The position numbers and the translations under genes are program-made. Below the pieces are notes generated by a model that saw only the letters and a program-made list of their open reading frames with translations, ran no database searches and was not told the origin of the DNA. Shown one piece after another: positions 24,645 through 33,027 of a DNA stretch of 64,000 bases. Every line of letters starts with the position of its first letter. The first letter of the stretch is position 1. Origin of the DNA: Limnohabitans sp. B9-3 (GTDB taxonomy: Bacteria; Pseudomonadota; Gammaproteobacteria; Burkholderiales; Burkholderiaceae_C); assembly GCF_002778325.1 (NCBI RefSeq), contig NZ_NESI01000001.1, positions 124,001 to 188,000 of the forward strand, in the 5' to 3' direction.

Positions 24645-25693
24645 TGCGACCCACTTGGCCCCGCCAGCCAATTGAGCGCTGGATGCGCAACGCCAGCGCA
24701 CAGCTTCAGTGGCTGGGCCAGTCGTCGTTGGCCGTGACGCTGTCGCGCACACTGCGAACGCCTGACACCAGCTACATCACCTCACTGCGCAGTGGCTGGT
24801 TTGACTACGCCGCGGAAGAATTGCAAGCCTCCTCCTGGTGGGCGGCTTGGGGTGTGCGACGTTTGGGCACTGGCGCGCGCTGGCTGGGCCTTGACCGCTT
24901 GGTCTTGGTCGGCAATTGGCCCGTCTCCACCAACGTGTGGAACGCGGCCTCTGGTGACGCGCTGTCACAAGCGTGCACCCTCGCGTTGGCGCAAAGCCCA
25001 AATTGTTTTGTCGCCGTGCGCAATTTGCAAGCTAGCAAACACGCCGAGCTCATGGCAACACTGCGCGGACTGGGCTTCGTGGCTCTGCCCGCACGCGTGG
25101 TGTACGAGTTTGACTTGCGTCAGGGGTTAGCGCGCAAACCTTCACACCTTACGCGCGATCACACGGCACGCAAGCGATCGGGCTTGAAGGTGTCTGTGAT
25201 TCAGCATGCGACGCCTCAAACATCGCGTCGTTTGGCTGCCCTTTACACACGCATTTATTTAGACAAGCACAGCCAACTCAACGCGCAGTACACGCCTGAG
25301 TTTTTTGAAGACATGCTCAACGAGAAAGTCATGCGTGCGCTGCTGTTGACGCACAGCAATGGCAGCACCATGGCCTTTGCCATGCTCTACCAAGTGGGCG
25401 ACACCTTGACCGTGCCAGCCTTGGGCTACGCCACCGACACCGAGATCGACGGCTTGTACCGCCTGTTGTTTTCGGCCATTCACGACTACACCCAAACCCA
25501 TGCACTGCTGTTGAACTACAGCTCAGGCGCAGGCGACTTCAAACGTAAGCGCGGCGGCGTGCCGCAGTTGGAATACACGATGGTTTGCGCGCCGTCAAAA
25601 AAGGCAAATGGCTGGCGCGCACAGCTTTTGCGTTGGCTTGAAAAACGAACACAAGGTATTGACGCGGCTGCATTGATGGCACTTGGTGCGTGA
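24644..25693 (+). CDS. GNAT-fold acyltransferase-like protein coupled to btaA
   Basis: A 349-residue protein whose ATG shares its A with the btaA stop (TGATG), so translation is coupled. Residues about 120-335 resemble the double-GNAT CelD/FemAB-like acyltransferases: an N-terminal lobe with CFVAVRNLQASKH and a C-terminal lobe with LYTRIYLDKHSQLN, AFAMLYQVGD and AGDFKRKRGG. No signal peptide or transmembrane helix is evident. The context suggests it modifies the BtaA product, for instance by acylating the free amine of diacylglycerylhomoserine, or supplies a precursor. That is a hypothesis; I know no characterised homologue. Confidence 0.7.
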   Translation: MRPTWPRQPIERWMRNASAQLQWLGQSSLAVTLSRTLRTPDTSYITSLRSGWFDYAAEELQASSWWAAWGVRRLGTGARWLGLDRLVLVGNWPVSTNVWNAASGDALSQACTLALAQSPNCFVAVRNLQASKHAELMATLRGLGFVALPARVVYEFDLRQGLARKPSHLTRDHTARKRSGLKVSVIQHATPQTSRRLAALYTRIYLDKHSQLNAQYTPEFFEDMLNEKVMRALLLTHSNGSTMAFAMLYQVGDTLTVPALGYATDTEIDGLYRLLFSAIHDYTQTHALLLNYSSGAGDFKRKRGGVPQLEYTMVCAPSKKANGWRAQLLRWLEKRTQGIDAAALMALGA

Positions 25694-25701
25694 ATTTGTT
25701 G

Positions 25702-25741
25702 GTTTCACAAAAGTTTCATAAATTCTTCATTACCGCGTCAT
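25702..25741 (+). promoter_or_regulatory. Candidate double Pho box upstream of porin gene
   Basis: GTTTCAC (25702), GTTTCAT (25713), TCTTCAT (25724) and GCGTCAT (25735) begin exactly 11 bases apart, the four-repeat layout of a two-dimer PhoB site, 48 bases before the porin start. Confidence 0.65.
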
Positions 25742-25789
25742 ACGCCAAGACAACACTGCTTAGGTTTTTAACCAACCGGAGTTTTACTC

Positions 25790-26905
25790 GTGAAAAGAAA
25801 TGTCATTTTGGCCATGGCCATGGGCGCCACTGCATTCTCAGCCGTTGCCCAATCTAACCAACTCAAAACCGCAGGCAACTGGGAGTTTTATGGCCGTGCG
25901 CACCTCGCCTTGGAAAACCAAGACGACGGCGATAAGTACAAAGCCAACAACCTTTCCAGCAACTCTTCACGCGTGGGTTTGCGCGGCGACAAGAGCTTTG
26001 GTGATTTAAAAGGTATCTGGCAAATTGAATCCGAAATTCAATTCAACCGCACTGAAGCAGCTGCCGTAACAGGTACAACTCAAGCAGCAGACAAAGCCGG
26101 CACAAACACATTCGCATCTCGCGACACATTCGCTGGCGTCGAAGGCAGCTTTGGTCAGGTCAAAATCGGTAAGTTCGACACCCCCATGAAAGTGGCTCGC
26201 GGCGCCGCTGACTTGTTTGGCGACCAATTGGGCGACATGCGCAACATCACACGCGCTGGTGCCAAGTTTGACGAGCGTCCCAACAACATCATCCAGTACC
26301 AATCGCCCGATATGAGTGGTGTGCGTGTGGCTGTGGCCTATGCACCCCAGTCAACTGGCGTTGCGGCCATGGATACAGCAACCGGTATTGTCAAAGAAAC
26401 TGCTTTGACCAGCCTGTCCGTCAGCTACAACGCTGGTGACTTGTCTGCTGCCTTGGCACAAGAAAGCTACGAAAAAGACCATGCTGATGGCAAGCGCGAC
26501 GCGATGCGTTTGGCTGTGTCCTACAAAGTCATGAGCGATTTGAAGTTGGTTGGTTTCTTCCAAGAAGCCAATTACATGAAAACGCCCACTGACGATCAAG
26601 GCAGCAAAGTCACAGGCTTTGGTGCTGAGTATCAAATCGTTCCAAACCACACTGTGTTGCGCGCTCATGTGATGGATCGTGCGGCTAACAAAGCCAACTC
26701 GGACTCCAAATTGACCGCCGTTGGCATCGACCGCATCATCAGCAAAGAACTTCGCTTCTACGCAAACTACGCCATGGTGACCAACGGTACAGCTGTCAAA
26801 GTGGCCCCATGGTCTGAAGGCAAAGCAGATGGCTCCAAAGTTTCGCCTGCCGTTAACGGCAAAGACACCAAAGGCTTTGCCATTGGCATGCGCTACGACT
26901 TCTAA
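25790..26905 (+). CDS. Gram-negative trimeric porin, probable phosphate-starvation porin
   Basis: A 371-residue outer-membrane 16-strand porin of the beta-proteobacterial type. A GTG start is supported by CGGAG eight bases upstream; the signal peptide is MKRNVILAMAMGATAFSAVAQ. The mature start GNWEFYGRAHLALE, the conserved SSRVGLRGDKSFGDLKGIWQIESEI, the loop 3 region (AGVEGSFGQVKIGKFDTP) and the C-terminal aromatic MRYDF are typical. The candidate PhoB site upstream suggests a role in phosphate uptake, as for PhoE/OprP. Selectivity cannot be read from sequence. Confidence 0.92.
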   Translation: MKRNVILAMAMGATAFSAVAQSNQLKTAGNWEFYGRAHLALENQDDGDKYKANNLSSNSSRVGLRGDKSFGDLKGIWQIESEIQFNRTEAAAVTGTTQAADKAGTNTFASRDTFAGVEGSFGQVKIGKFDTPMKVARGAADLFGDQLGDMRNITRAGAKFDERPNNIIQYQSPDMSGVRVAVAYAPQSTGVAAMDTATGIVKETALTSLSVSYNAGDLSAALAQESYEKDHADGKRDAMRLAVSYKVMSDLKLVGFFQEANYMKTPTDDQGSKVTGFGAEYQIVPNHTVLRAHVMDRAANKANSDSKLTAVGIDRIISKELRFYANYAMVTNGTAVKVAPWSEGKADGSKVSPAVNGKDTKGFAIGMRYDF

Positions 26906-26924
26906 GAAGTCGTTGACCTTCGTG

Positions 26925-26954
26925 TTGGGAGGTGTTGCACGCAGCACCTCCCAA
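26925..26954 (+). repeat. 10-bp inverted repeat in porin 3' region
   Basis: TTGGGAGGTG and CACCTCCCAA flank a ten-base loop, 19 bases after the porin stop and before the terminator. It would form a stable hairpin in the 3' untranslated RNA and has no T-run of its own. Confidence 0.6.
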
Positions 26955-26987
26955 TCGGATCGTTCTCTCCAAGGTCTCCAACCTTTT

Positions 26988-27014
26988 AAAAGCCGCATCT
27001 TGCGGCTTTTTTTT
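26988..27014 (+). terminator. Rho-independent terminator of the porin gene
   Basis: AAAAGCCGCA and TGCGGCTTTT pair around TCT and run into a tract of eight T residues. Confidence 0.9.
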
Positions 27015-27041
27015 GATGCCTATTTTTTTGAGCTTTAGCCC

Positions 27042-27269
27042 ATGACCAACTACCGCCACGACAAAACAAAAATCGCCAGCAATGGGTTGCGCTACACCAA
27101 CAAAGAGAACGGATCGCCTTTCCAAGGCATGGGCCGGACCGGAGAAACCATGAGCTGTATGAAGTGTGGCCAACACAAAATGCGTAACACGGGCTCCTTC
27201 AAACGGTTTTTAGGAGCCAACTTGTTTTTTTGCGCAGACTGCAAGCCCCTCAAATTGGCGACGAGTTGA
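27042..27269 (+). CDS. Small zinc-ribbon-like protein
   Basis: A 75-residue cytosolic protein with CMKC at 39-42 and CADC at 64-67, a four-cysteine zinc-ribbon spacing. The central stretch from GLRYTNKENGSPFQGMG onward matches a second small protein in this window (56574-56795) at most positions. It starts 28 bases after the porin terminator. Function is unknown; the pairing of cysteines suggests metal or nucleic-acid binding. Confidence 0.75.
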   Translation: MTNYRHDKTKIASNGLRYTNKENGSPFQGMGRTGETMSCMKCGQHKMRNTGSFKRFLGANLFFCADCKPLKLATS

Positions 27270-27364
27270 CCCACACCCAAACGCTCTAAAACCTGCGTTA
27301 CAGGGCACAAGGTCAAAGGCTGGGCGCTCCGCATAAAATGGGCGTCTCCATATAAGGAAGACCC

Positions 27365-28786
27365 ATGGGACGCACGCTTTACGACAAGATTTGGGACGAG
27401 CACGTCGTCCACACCGAAGAAGATGGCACCTCCATCCTCTACATCGACCGCCATTTGGTGCACGAAGTCACCAGCCCACAAGCGTTTGAGGGCATTCGCC
27501 AAGCGGGCCGCAAGGTCTGGCGTGTCAGTTCGATCGTGGCCACTGCCGATCACAACACGCCCACCACCGGCTGGGAGCTGGGCTATGACGGCATCACCGA
27601 CCCCATCAGCAAAGAACAAATCACCACGCTGGACGCCAACATGGCCGAGTTCGGCTCTGCCGCGTTCTTCCCGTTCATGTCCAAGCGCCAAGGCATCATC
27701 CATGTGATTGGCCCTGAAAACGGTGCTACCTTACCCGGCATGACCGTGGTGTGCGGCGACAGCCACACCTCCACCCACGGCGCGTTTGCAGCTTTGGCCC
27801 ACGGCATCGGCACCTCCGAGGTCGAGCACGTCATGGCCACACAAACCCTGTTGGCCAAAAAAGCCAAGAACATGCTCATCAAAGTCGAAGGCACGCTGGC
27901 CAAAGGCGTGACCGGCAAAGATGTGGTGCTGGCCATCATCGGCAAAATCGGCACGGCGGGCGGTACGGGCTACACCATCGAATTTGCAGGTTCAGCGATA
28001 CGTAGCTTGAGCATGGAAGGCCGCATGACGGTCTGCAACATGGCCATCGAAGGCGGCGCACGCGCTGGCTTGGTGGCGGTGGACGACAAAACCATCGAGT
28101 ACGTCAAAGGCCGTCCCCTCTCGCCAACAGGCGTCGAATGGGACCAAGCCGTGGCGTATTGGAAAACCTTGCACTCAGACGCCGACGCCAAGTTTGACGC
28201 GGTGGTCGAGCTCAGAGCCGAAGACATCTTGCCGCACGTCACTTGGGGCACGTCCCCCGAAATGGTGCTGGACATCAACGGCATCGTGCCCGACCCCGAC
28301 AAAGAAAAAGACGCCAACAAGCGCAGCGCCATTGAGCGCGCATTGACGTACATGGACTTGCAACCCGGCAAGGCCCTGAACGACTTGTTTGTCGACAAAG
28401 TGTTCATCGGTTCGTGCACCAACAGCCGCATCGAAGACATGCGCGAAGCGGCTGCTGTGGTGAAAAAGCTCGGCCAAAAAGTGGCCAAAAACATCAAACT
28501 GGCCATGGTGGTGCCCGGCTCTGGCTTGGTCAAAGCACAAGCCGAAGCTGAAGGCCTGCACGAGATTTTCAAAGCCGCTGGTTTTGAGTGGCGCGAGCCA
28601 GGCTGCTCCATGTGTTTGGCCATGAACGCCGACCGCTTAGAGCCAGGCGAGCGCTGCGCCTCCACCAGCAACCGCAACTTCGAAGGCCGTCAAGGCAACG
28701 GTGGCCGCACCCATTTGGTCAGCCCCGCTATGGCGGCTGCGGCCGCCATTCACGGTCACTTTGTGGACGTGCGCAAGTTCGCCTAA
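27365..28786 (+). CDS. leuC: 3-isopropylmalate dehydratase large subunit
   Basis: A 473-residue aconitase-family large subunit that, with LeuD, isomerises 2- to 3-isopropylmalate in leucine synthesis. The 4Fe-4S ligands are present in FIGSCTNSR (one Cys) and GCSMCLAMN (two Cys); [11 protein letters not shown] is the conserved N-terminal motif. AAGGAAG precedes the ATG. leuD follows after 15 bases and leuB after 29 more, an intact operon. Confidence 0.97.
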   Translation: MGRTLYDKIWDEHVVHTEEDGTSILYIDRHLVHEVTSPQAFEGIRQAGRKVWRVSSIVATADHNTPTTGWELGYDGITDPISKEQITTLDANMAEFGSAAFFPFMSKRQGIIHVIGPENGATLPGMTVVCGDSHTSTHGAFAALAHGIGTSEVEHVMATQTLLAKKAKNMLIKVEGTLAKGVTGKDVVLAIIGKIGTAGGTGYTIEFAGSAIRSLSMEGRMTVCNMAIEGGARAGLVAVDDKTIEYVKGRPLSPTGVEWDQAVAYWKTLHSDADAKFDAVVELRAEDILPHVTWGTSPEMVLDINGIVPDPDKEKDANKRSAIERALTYMDLQPGKALNDLFVDKVFIGSCTNSRIEDMREAAAVVKKLGQKVAKNIKLAMVVPGSGLVKAQAEAEGLHEIFKAAGFEWREPGCSMCLAMNADRLEPGERCASTSNRNFEGRQGNGGRTHLVSPAMAAAAAIHGHFVDVRKFA

Positions 28787-28801
28787 GGGAAGGAAAAAGA
28801 T

Positions 28802-29446
28802 ATGCAGAAATTTACCCTCCACAAAGGCATCGTGGCCCCCATGGACCGCGAGAACGTCGACACCGACGCCATCATCCCTAAGCAGTTTTTGAAGTCCATC
28901 CGCAAGACGGGCTTTGGCCCCAACTTGTTTGACGAGTGGCGCTACTTGGACCACGGCGAACCCGGCCAAGACCCCGCCAGCCGCAAGCCCAACCCAGACT
29001 TTGTGCTGAACCAGCCCCGCTACAAAGGCGCGTCTGTGCTGCTAGCCCGCAAAAACTTTGGTTGCGGCTCGTCACGCGAACACGCACCTTGGGCGATTGA
29101 CCAATACGGTTTTCGCGCCGTGATTGCCCCCAGCTTTGCCGACATCTTCTTTAACAACTGCTTCAAAAACGGCTTGCTGCCCATCGTGTTGCCCGAAGCC
29201 GCGGTTGACCTGTTGTTCAACGAGACCCACGCCTTCCCCGGCTATGAGTTAACGATTGACCTTGAGAACCAAGTCATCGTTCGCCCCCAAGGTGAGACCA
29301 TTCCATTCGACGTGCAAGCTTTCCGCAAATACTGCTTGCTCAACGGCTTTGACGACATTGGCCTGACCCTGCGTCAGTCCGACAAGATCAAAGCCTTTGA
29401 AGCTGAGCGCTTGGCCACCAAGCCTTGGTTGGCGCACACGATGTAA
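28802..29446 (+). CDS. leuD: 3-isopropylmalate dehydratase small subunit
   Basis: A 214-residue LeuD swivelling domain, the normal length. N-terminal [18 protein letters not shown] and the [16 protein letters not shown] substrate loop are intact. GGAAGGAAAAAG precedes the start. It pairs with LeuC encoded immediately upstream. Confidence 0.97.
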   Translation: MQKFTLHKGIVAPMDRENVDTDAIIPKQFLKSIRKTGFGPNLFDEWRYLDHGEPGQDPASRKPNPDFVLNQPRYKGASVLLARKNFGCGSSREHAPWAIDQYGFRAVIAPSFADIFFNNCFKNGLLPIVLPEAAVDLLFNETHAFPGYELTIDLENQVIVRPQGETIPFDVQAFRKYCLLNGFDDIGLTLRQSDKIKAFEAERLATKPWLAHTM

Positions 29447-29475
29447 CGCACGTTCCAGATTTAAAGAAAGCACAC

Positions 29476-30561
<1,086 letters not shown>

Positions 30562-30595
30562 TCTAACTCCGTCGCGTTTCAGCACCCGTCACACA

Positions 30596-30613
30596 GGCAT
30601 CCAAAGAGATGCC
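30596..30613 (+). repeat. Short inverted repeat between leuB and the regulator gene
   Basis: GGCATC and GATGCC flank six bases, 35 bases after leuB. There is no T-run, so it is a weak terminator or a protein site at best. Confidence 0.3.
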
Positions 30614-30649
30614 ACAGCGGCTCACTTGGCAGAGTATCAGGAGACAACC

Positions 30650-31393
30650 ATGGATACCAAGACCGCAAACAACCCCGGCTTGTACGTCTTTGAAAAATTT
30701 GAAGCTGGGGTGATTCACCTTGATGCGGATCGCAACGTGCTGGCCATGAATGACTATGCACGTCGCGTCTTGCCCGTGGATGAAAAACAACCATTTGGCA
30801 AATTGGTGACCTCGTTTCACCCTGAGCGCTCCAAACCGAAAGTCAAGTTTTTGTTGGATGAGGCATCGGGTTGCCCCATGGCCAATGCGGTGCCGATGAC
30901 GATGATCATCAACATTCCCGAGCAGGTTTTACTGATCAAGGTCAGCCGACTCGGCAACGCCACGGGGGAAACCACCGGTTTTGCGCTGGTGTTTTATGAC
31001 GTCACCCAAGTGGTCGGTCAAGCGCCAAAACCCTCCGACACACCTGCCAAGAACATGCGCTTGTCGCGCATCCCTACCGTGACCAACCAGCAGGTGTCGT
31101 TTGTCGACATCCAAGATGTGCTTTGTCTCGAGTCTCAAGCGCACTACACCCGCGTGCTCACACGCGAGGGCTACCACTTTTGCAATTTGAGCATCAGCGA
31201 TCTGGCCTTGCGCCTCGACCCTGAACAATTCATGCGGGTGCACCGTTGCTTCATCGTCAACTTGCAATCGGTAAAGACCTTGACGCGTGAAGGCAGCAAA
31301 ACACAGATTGTTTTGAATGGCAAGAACACCCAACCCGTGCCCGTGTCGCGCGGCGAAGTTGCGCGTTTACGCCAGGCCTTGGGCTTGGCTTGA
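30650..31393 (+). CDS. rcoM: RcoM-like PAS-LytTR regulator, candidate CO sensor
   Basis: A 247-residue one-component regulator. Residues about 10-115 are a PAS domain (GVIHLDADRNVLAMNDYARR); about 140-245 form a LytTR DNA-binding domain (FVDIQDVLCLESQAHYTRV, FMRVHRCFIVNL). RcoM of Burkholderia has this architecture, with a haem bound by a His and a Met some 30 residues apart and a nearby Cys. Here His57, Cys75 and Met83/Met85 have similar spacing. The gene directly precedes coxMSL, supporting CO-responsive control. The ATG at 30650 follows a GGAG-like site; an earlier in-frame ATG at 30626 has none. Confidence 0.75.
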   Translation: MDTKTANNPGLYVFEKFEAGVIHLDADRNVLAMNDYARRVLPVDEKQPFGKLVTSFHPERSKPKVKFLLDEASGCPMANAVPMTMIINIPEQVLLIKVSRLGNATGETTGFALVFYDVTQVVGQAPKPSDTPAKNMRLSRIPTVTNQQVSFVDIQDVLCLESQAHYTRVLTREGYHFCNLSISDLALRLDPEQFMRVHRCFIVNLQSVKTLTREGSKTQIVLNGKNTQPVPVSRGEVARLRQALGLA

Positions 31394-31463
31394 CCCCTGT
31401 TTGGCGTTTTAAGCCCAATACCAAGGGTAAGTCCTAGTGCATTTTTTAACTCGGGATTTCCCT

Positions 31464-31480
31464 AATTGCAAAAAGCAATT
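31464..31480. repeat. Inverted repeat upstream of coxM
   Basis: AATTGC and GCAATT flank five A residues in the AT-rich cox promoter region. Possible regulator site or part of the end of the rcoM transcript; low GC makes a strong terminator unlikely. Confidence 0.4.
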
Positions 31481-31495
31481 TTGTAAAATTTTTCG

Positions 31496-31524
31496 TTTCG
31501 TGCATTAAAAATAGCATTTCGTGC
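31496..31524 (+). promoter_or_regulatory. Candidate LytTR/RcoM operator of the cox operon
   Basis: TTTCGTGC occurs at 31496 and again at 31517, exactly 21 bases apart and on the same strand. LytTR proteins bind direct repeats about two helical turns apart. ATTTTTCG (31488) and its complement CGAAAAAT (31524) also bracket the site. It lies about 110 bases before coxM and just after the LytTR gene. Confidence 0.6.
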
Positions 31525-31631
31525 GAAAAATCAACGCATCAACCGCAGATCAGTCCATAACCTGCAGGGACAGTGGGTCAATGAACTGAGTCAATAATCC
31601 CGTTTGTTCTAGACAAACAGAGGAGACCTTG

Positions 31632-32495
31632 ATGATTCCACCGCGTTTCGATTACCACGCGCCCAAAACTGTGGCTGAGGCTGTTGCCTTGCTCGGCCAA
31701 TTGGGCTCCGATGCCAAATTGCTGGCAGGCGGCCACAGTTTGCTGCCGATGATGAAGCTGCGCTTTGCCCAGCCCGAGCACTTGATTGACATCAACCGTA
31801 TTCCCGAACTCAAGGGGATCCGTGAAGACGGCAACACCGTCGTGATCGGTGCGATGACGGTTGAAAACGAGCTGATCAGCTCGCCCATCCTGCAAGCCAA
31901 AGTGCCTTTGCTGTGCGAAGCCGCCAAGCTGATCGCCGACCCCCAAGTGCGCAACCGCGGCACGATTGGCGGCGACATCGCCCACGGCGACCCCGGCAAT
32001 GACCACCCTGCACTGTCCATTGCCATCGACGCCTCGTTTGTGCTCGAAGGCCCGAACGGCCGCCGCACCGTGGCGGCTGATGGCTTTTTCTTGGGCACTT
32101 ACATGACGCTCCTCGAAGAGAACGAAGTCATGTGCGAAATCCGCGTGCCCGCTTTTGTAGCGGGTACCGGTTACGCCTACGAAAAACTCAAGCGCAAAAC
32201 CGGTGACTGGGCGACCGCCGGTTGCGCCGTGGTGATCCGCAAGACGGGCGACCAAGTCAGCCATGTGCGTATTGCCCTGACCAACGTGGCCCCCACGGCG
32301 CTTCATGCTGAAGCAGCCGAAGCCGCTTTGTTGAACAAACCCTTCAACGCTGCCAACGTGCAAGCTGCAGTGGCAGCCGCCATCGCCATCTGCGACCCCG
32401 CAGAAGACCTGCGTGGCGACATCGAATACAAAACCGCCATGGCCGGTGAAATGGTCAAACGCGCTTTGAACAAAGCCTGGTCGCTTTGCGCCTAA
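31632..32495 (+). CDS. coxM: Aerobic CO dehydrogenase medium (FAD) subunit
   Basis: A 287-residue flavoprotein subunit that passes electrons from the iron-sulfur subunit to the quinone side. FAD motifs LAGGHSLLP (31-39) and [14 protein letters not shown] (about 113-126) are present, as in Oligotropha CoxM. GAGGAG sits five to eight bases before the ATG; a TTG one codon earlier is less likely. It is first in the order M-S-L, typical of form I CO dehydrogenase. Confidence 0.92.
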   Translation: MIPPRFDYHAPKTVAEAVALLGQLGSDAKLLAGGHSLLPMMKLRFAQPEHLIDINRIPELKGIREDGNTVVIGAMTVENELISSPILQAKVPLLCEAAKLIADPQVRNRGTIGGDIAHGDPGNDHPALSIAIDASFVLEGPNGRRTVAADGFFLGTYMTLLEENEVMCEIRVPAFVAGTGYAYEKLKRKTGDWATAGCAVVIRKTGDQVSHVRIALTNVAPTALHAEAAEAALLNKPFNAANVQAAVAAAIAICDPAEDLRGDIEYKTAMAGEMVKRALNKAWSLCA

Positions 32496-32512
32496 ATCAA
32501 GGAAACACAACC

Positions 32513-32998
32513 ATGTCCAAAAAACTCGTCTCGATTTCCGTCAACGGCAAAAAGGAAGAAAAAGCCGTTGAGCCGCGCACCTTGTTGATCCACTACTTGC
32601 GCGAAGAACTCAACCTCACAGGCGCCCACATCGGCTGCGAAACCAGCCATTGCGGCGCTTGCACCGTCGACGTGGATGGTCAATCGGTCAAGTCCTGCAC
32701 ACACCTGGCTGTTCAGTGCGACGGCTCTGAAGTGCTCACGGTCGAAGGTTTGGCCAACAAGGGCGTGTTGCACGCCGTGCAAGAAGGCTTTTACAAAGAG
32801 CATGGCTTGCAGTGCGGTTTTTGCACGCCTGGCATGCTGATGCGCGCCTACCGCTTCTTGCAAGAGAACCCCAACCCCAGCGAAGACGAAATCCGCCACG
32901 GCATGGCCGGCAACCTGTGCCGCTGCACGGGCTACCAAAACATCGTCAAAGCCATCCAGTACGCCGCCAAAAAACTGCAAGAGCCCGTTGCGGCTTGA
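32513..32998 (+). CDS. coxS: Aerobic CO dehydrogenase small (2Fe-2S) subunit
   Basis: A 161-residue subunit with two 2Fe-2S clusters. The plant-type cluster uses Cys42, Cys47, Cys50 and Cys62 ([10 protein letters not shown]); the second uses CGFC and CRC motifs ([20 protein letters not shown]). AAGGAAA lies before the ATG at 32513. It sits between coxM and coxL with short gaps. Confidence 0.94.
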   Translation: MSKKLVSISVNGKKEEKAVEPRTLLIHYLREELNLTGAHIGCETSHCGACTVDVDGQSVKSCTHLAVQCDGSEVLTVEGLANKGVLHAVQEGFYKEHGLQCGFCTPGMLMRAYRFLQENPNPSEDEIRHGMAGNLCRCTGYQNIVKAIQYAAKKLQEPVAA

Positions 32999-33027
32999 TG
33001 CGAAAAACCATTTGATCGGAGACACAC

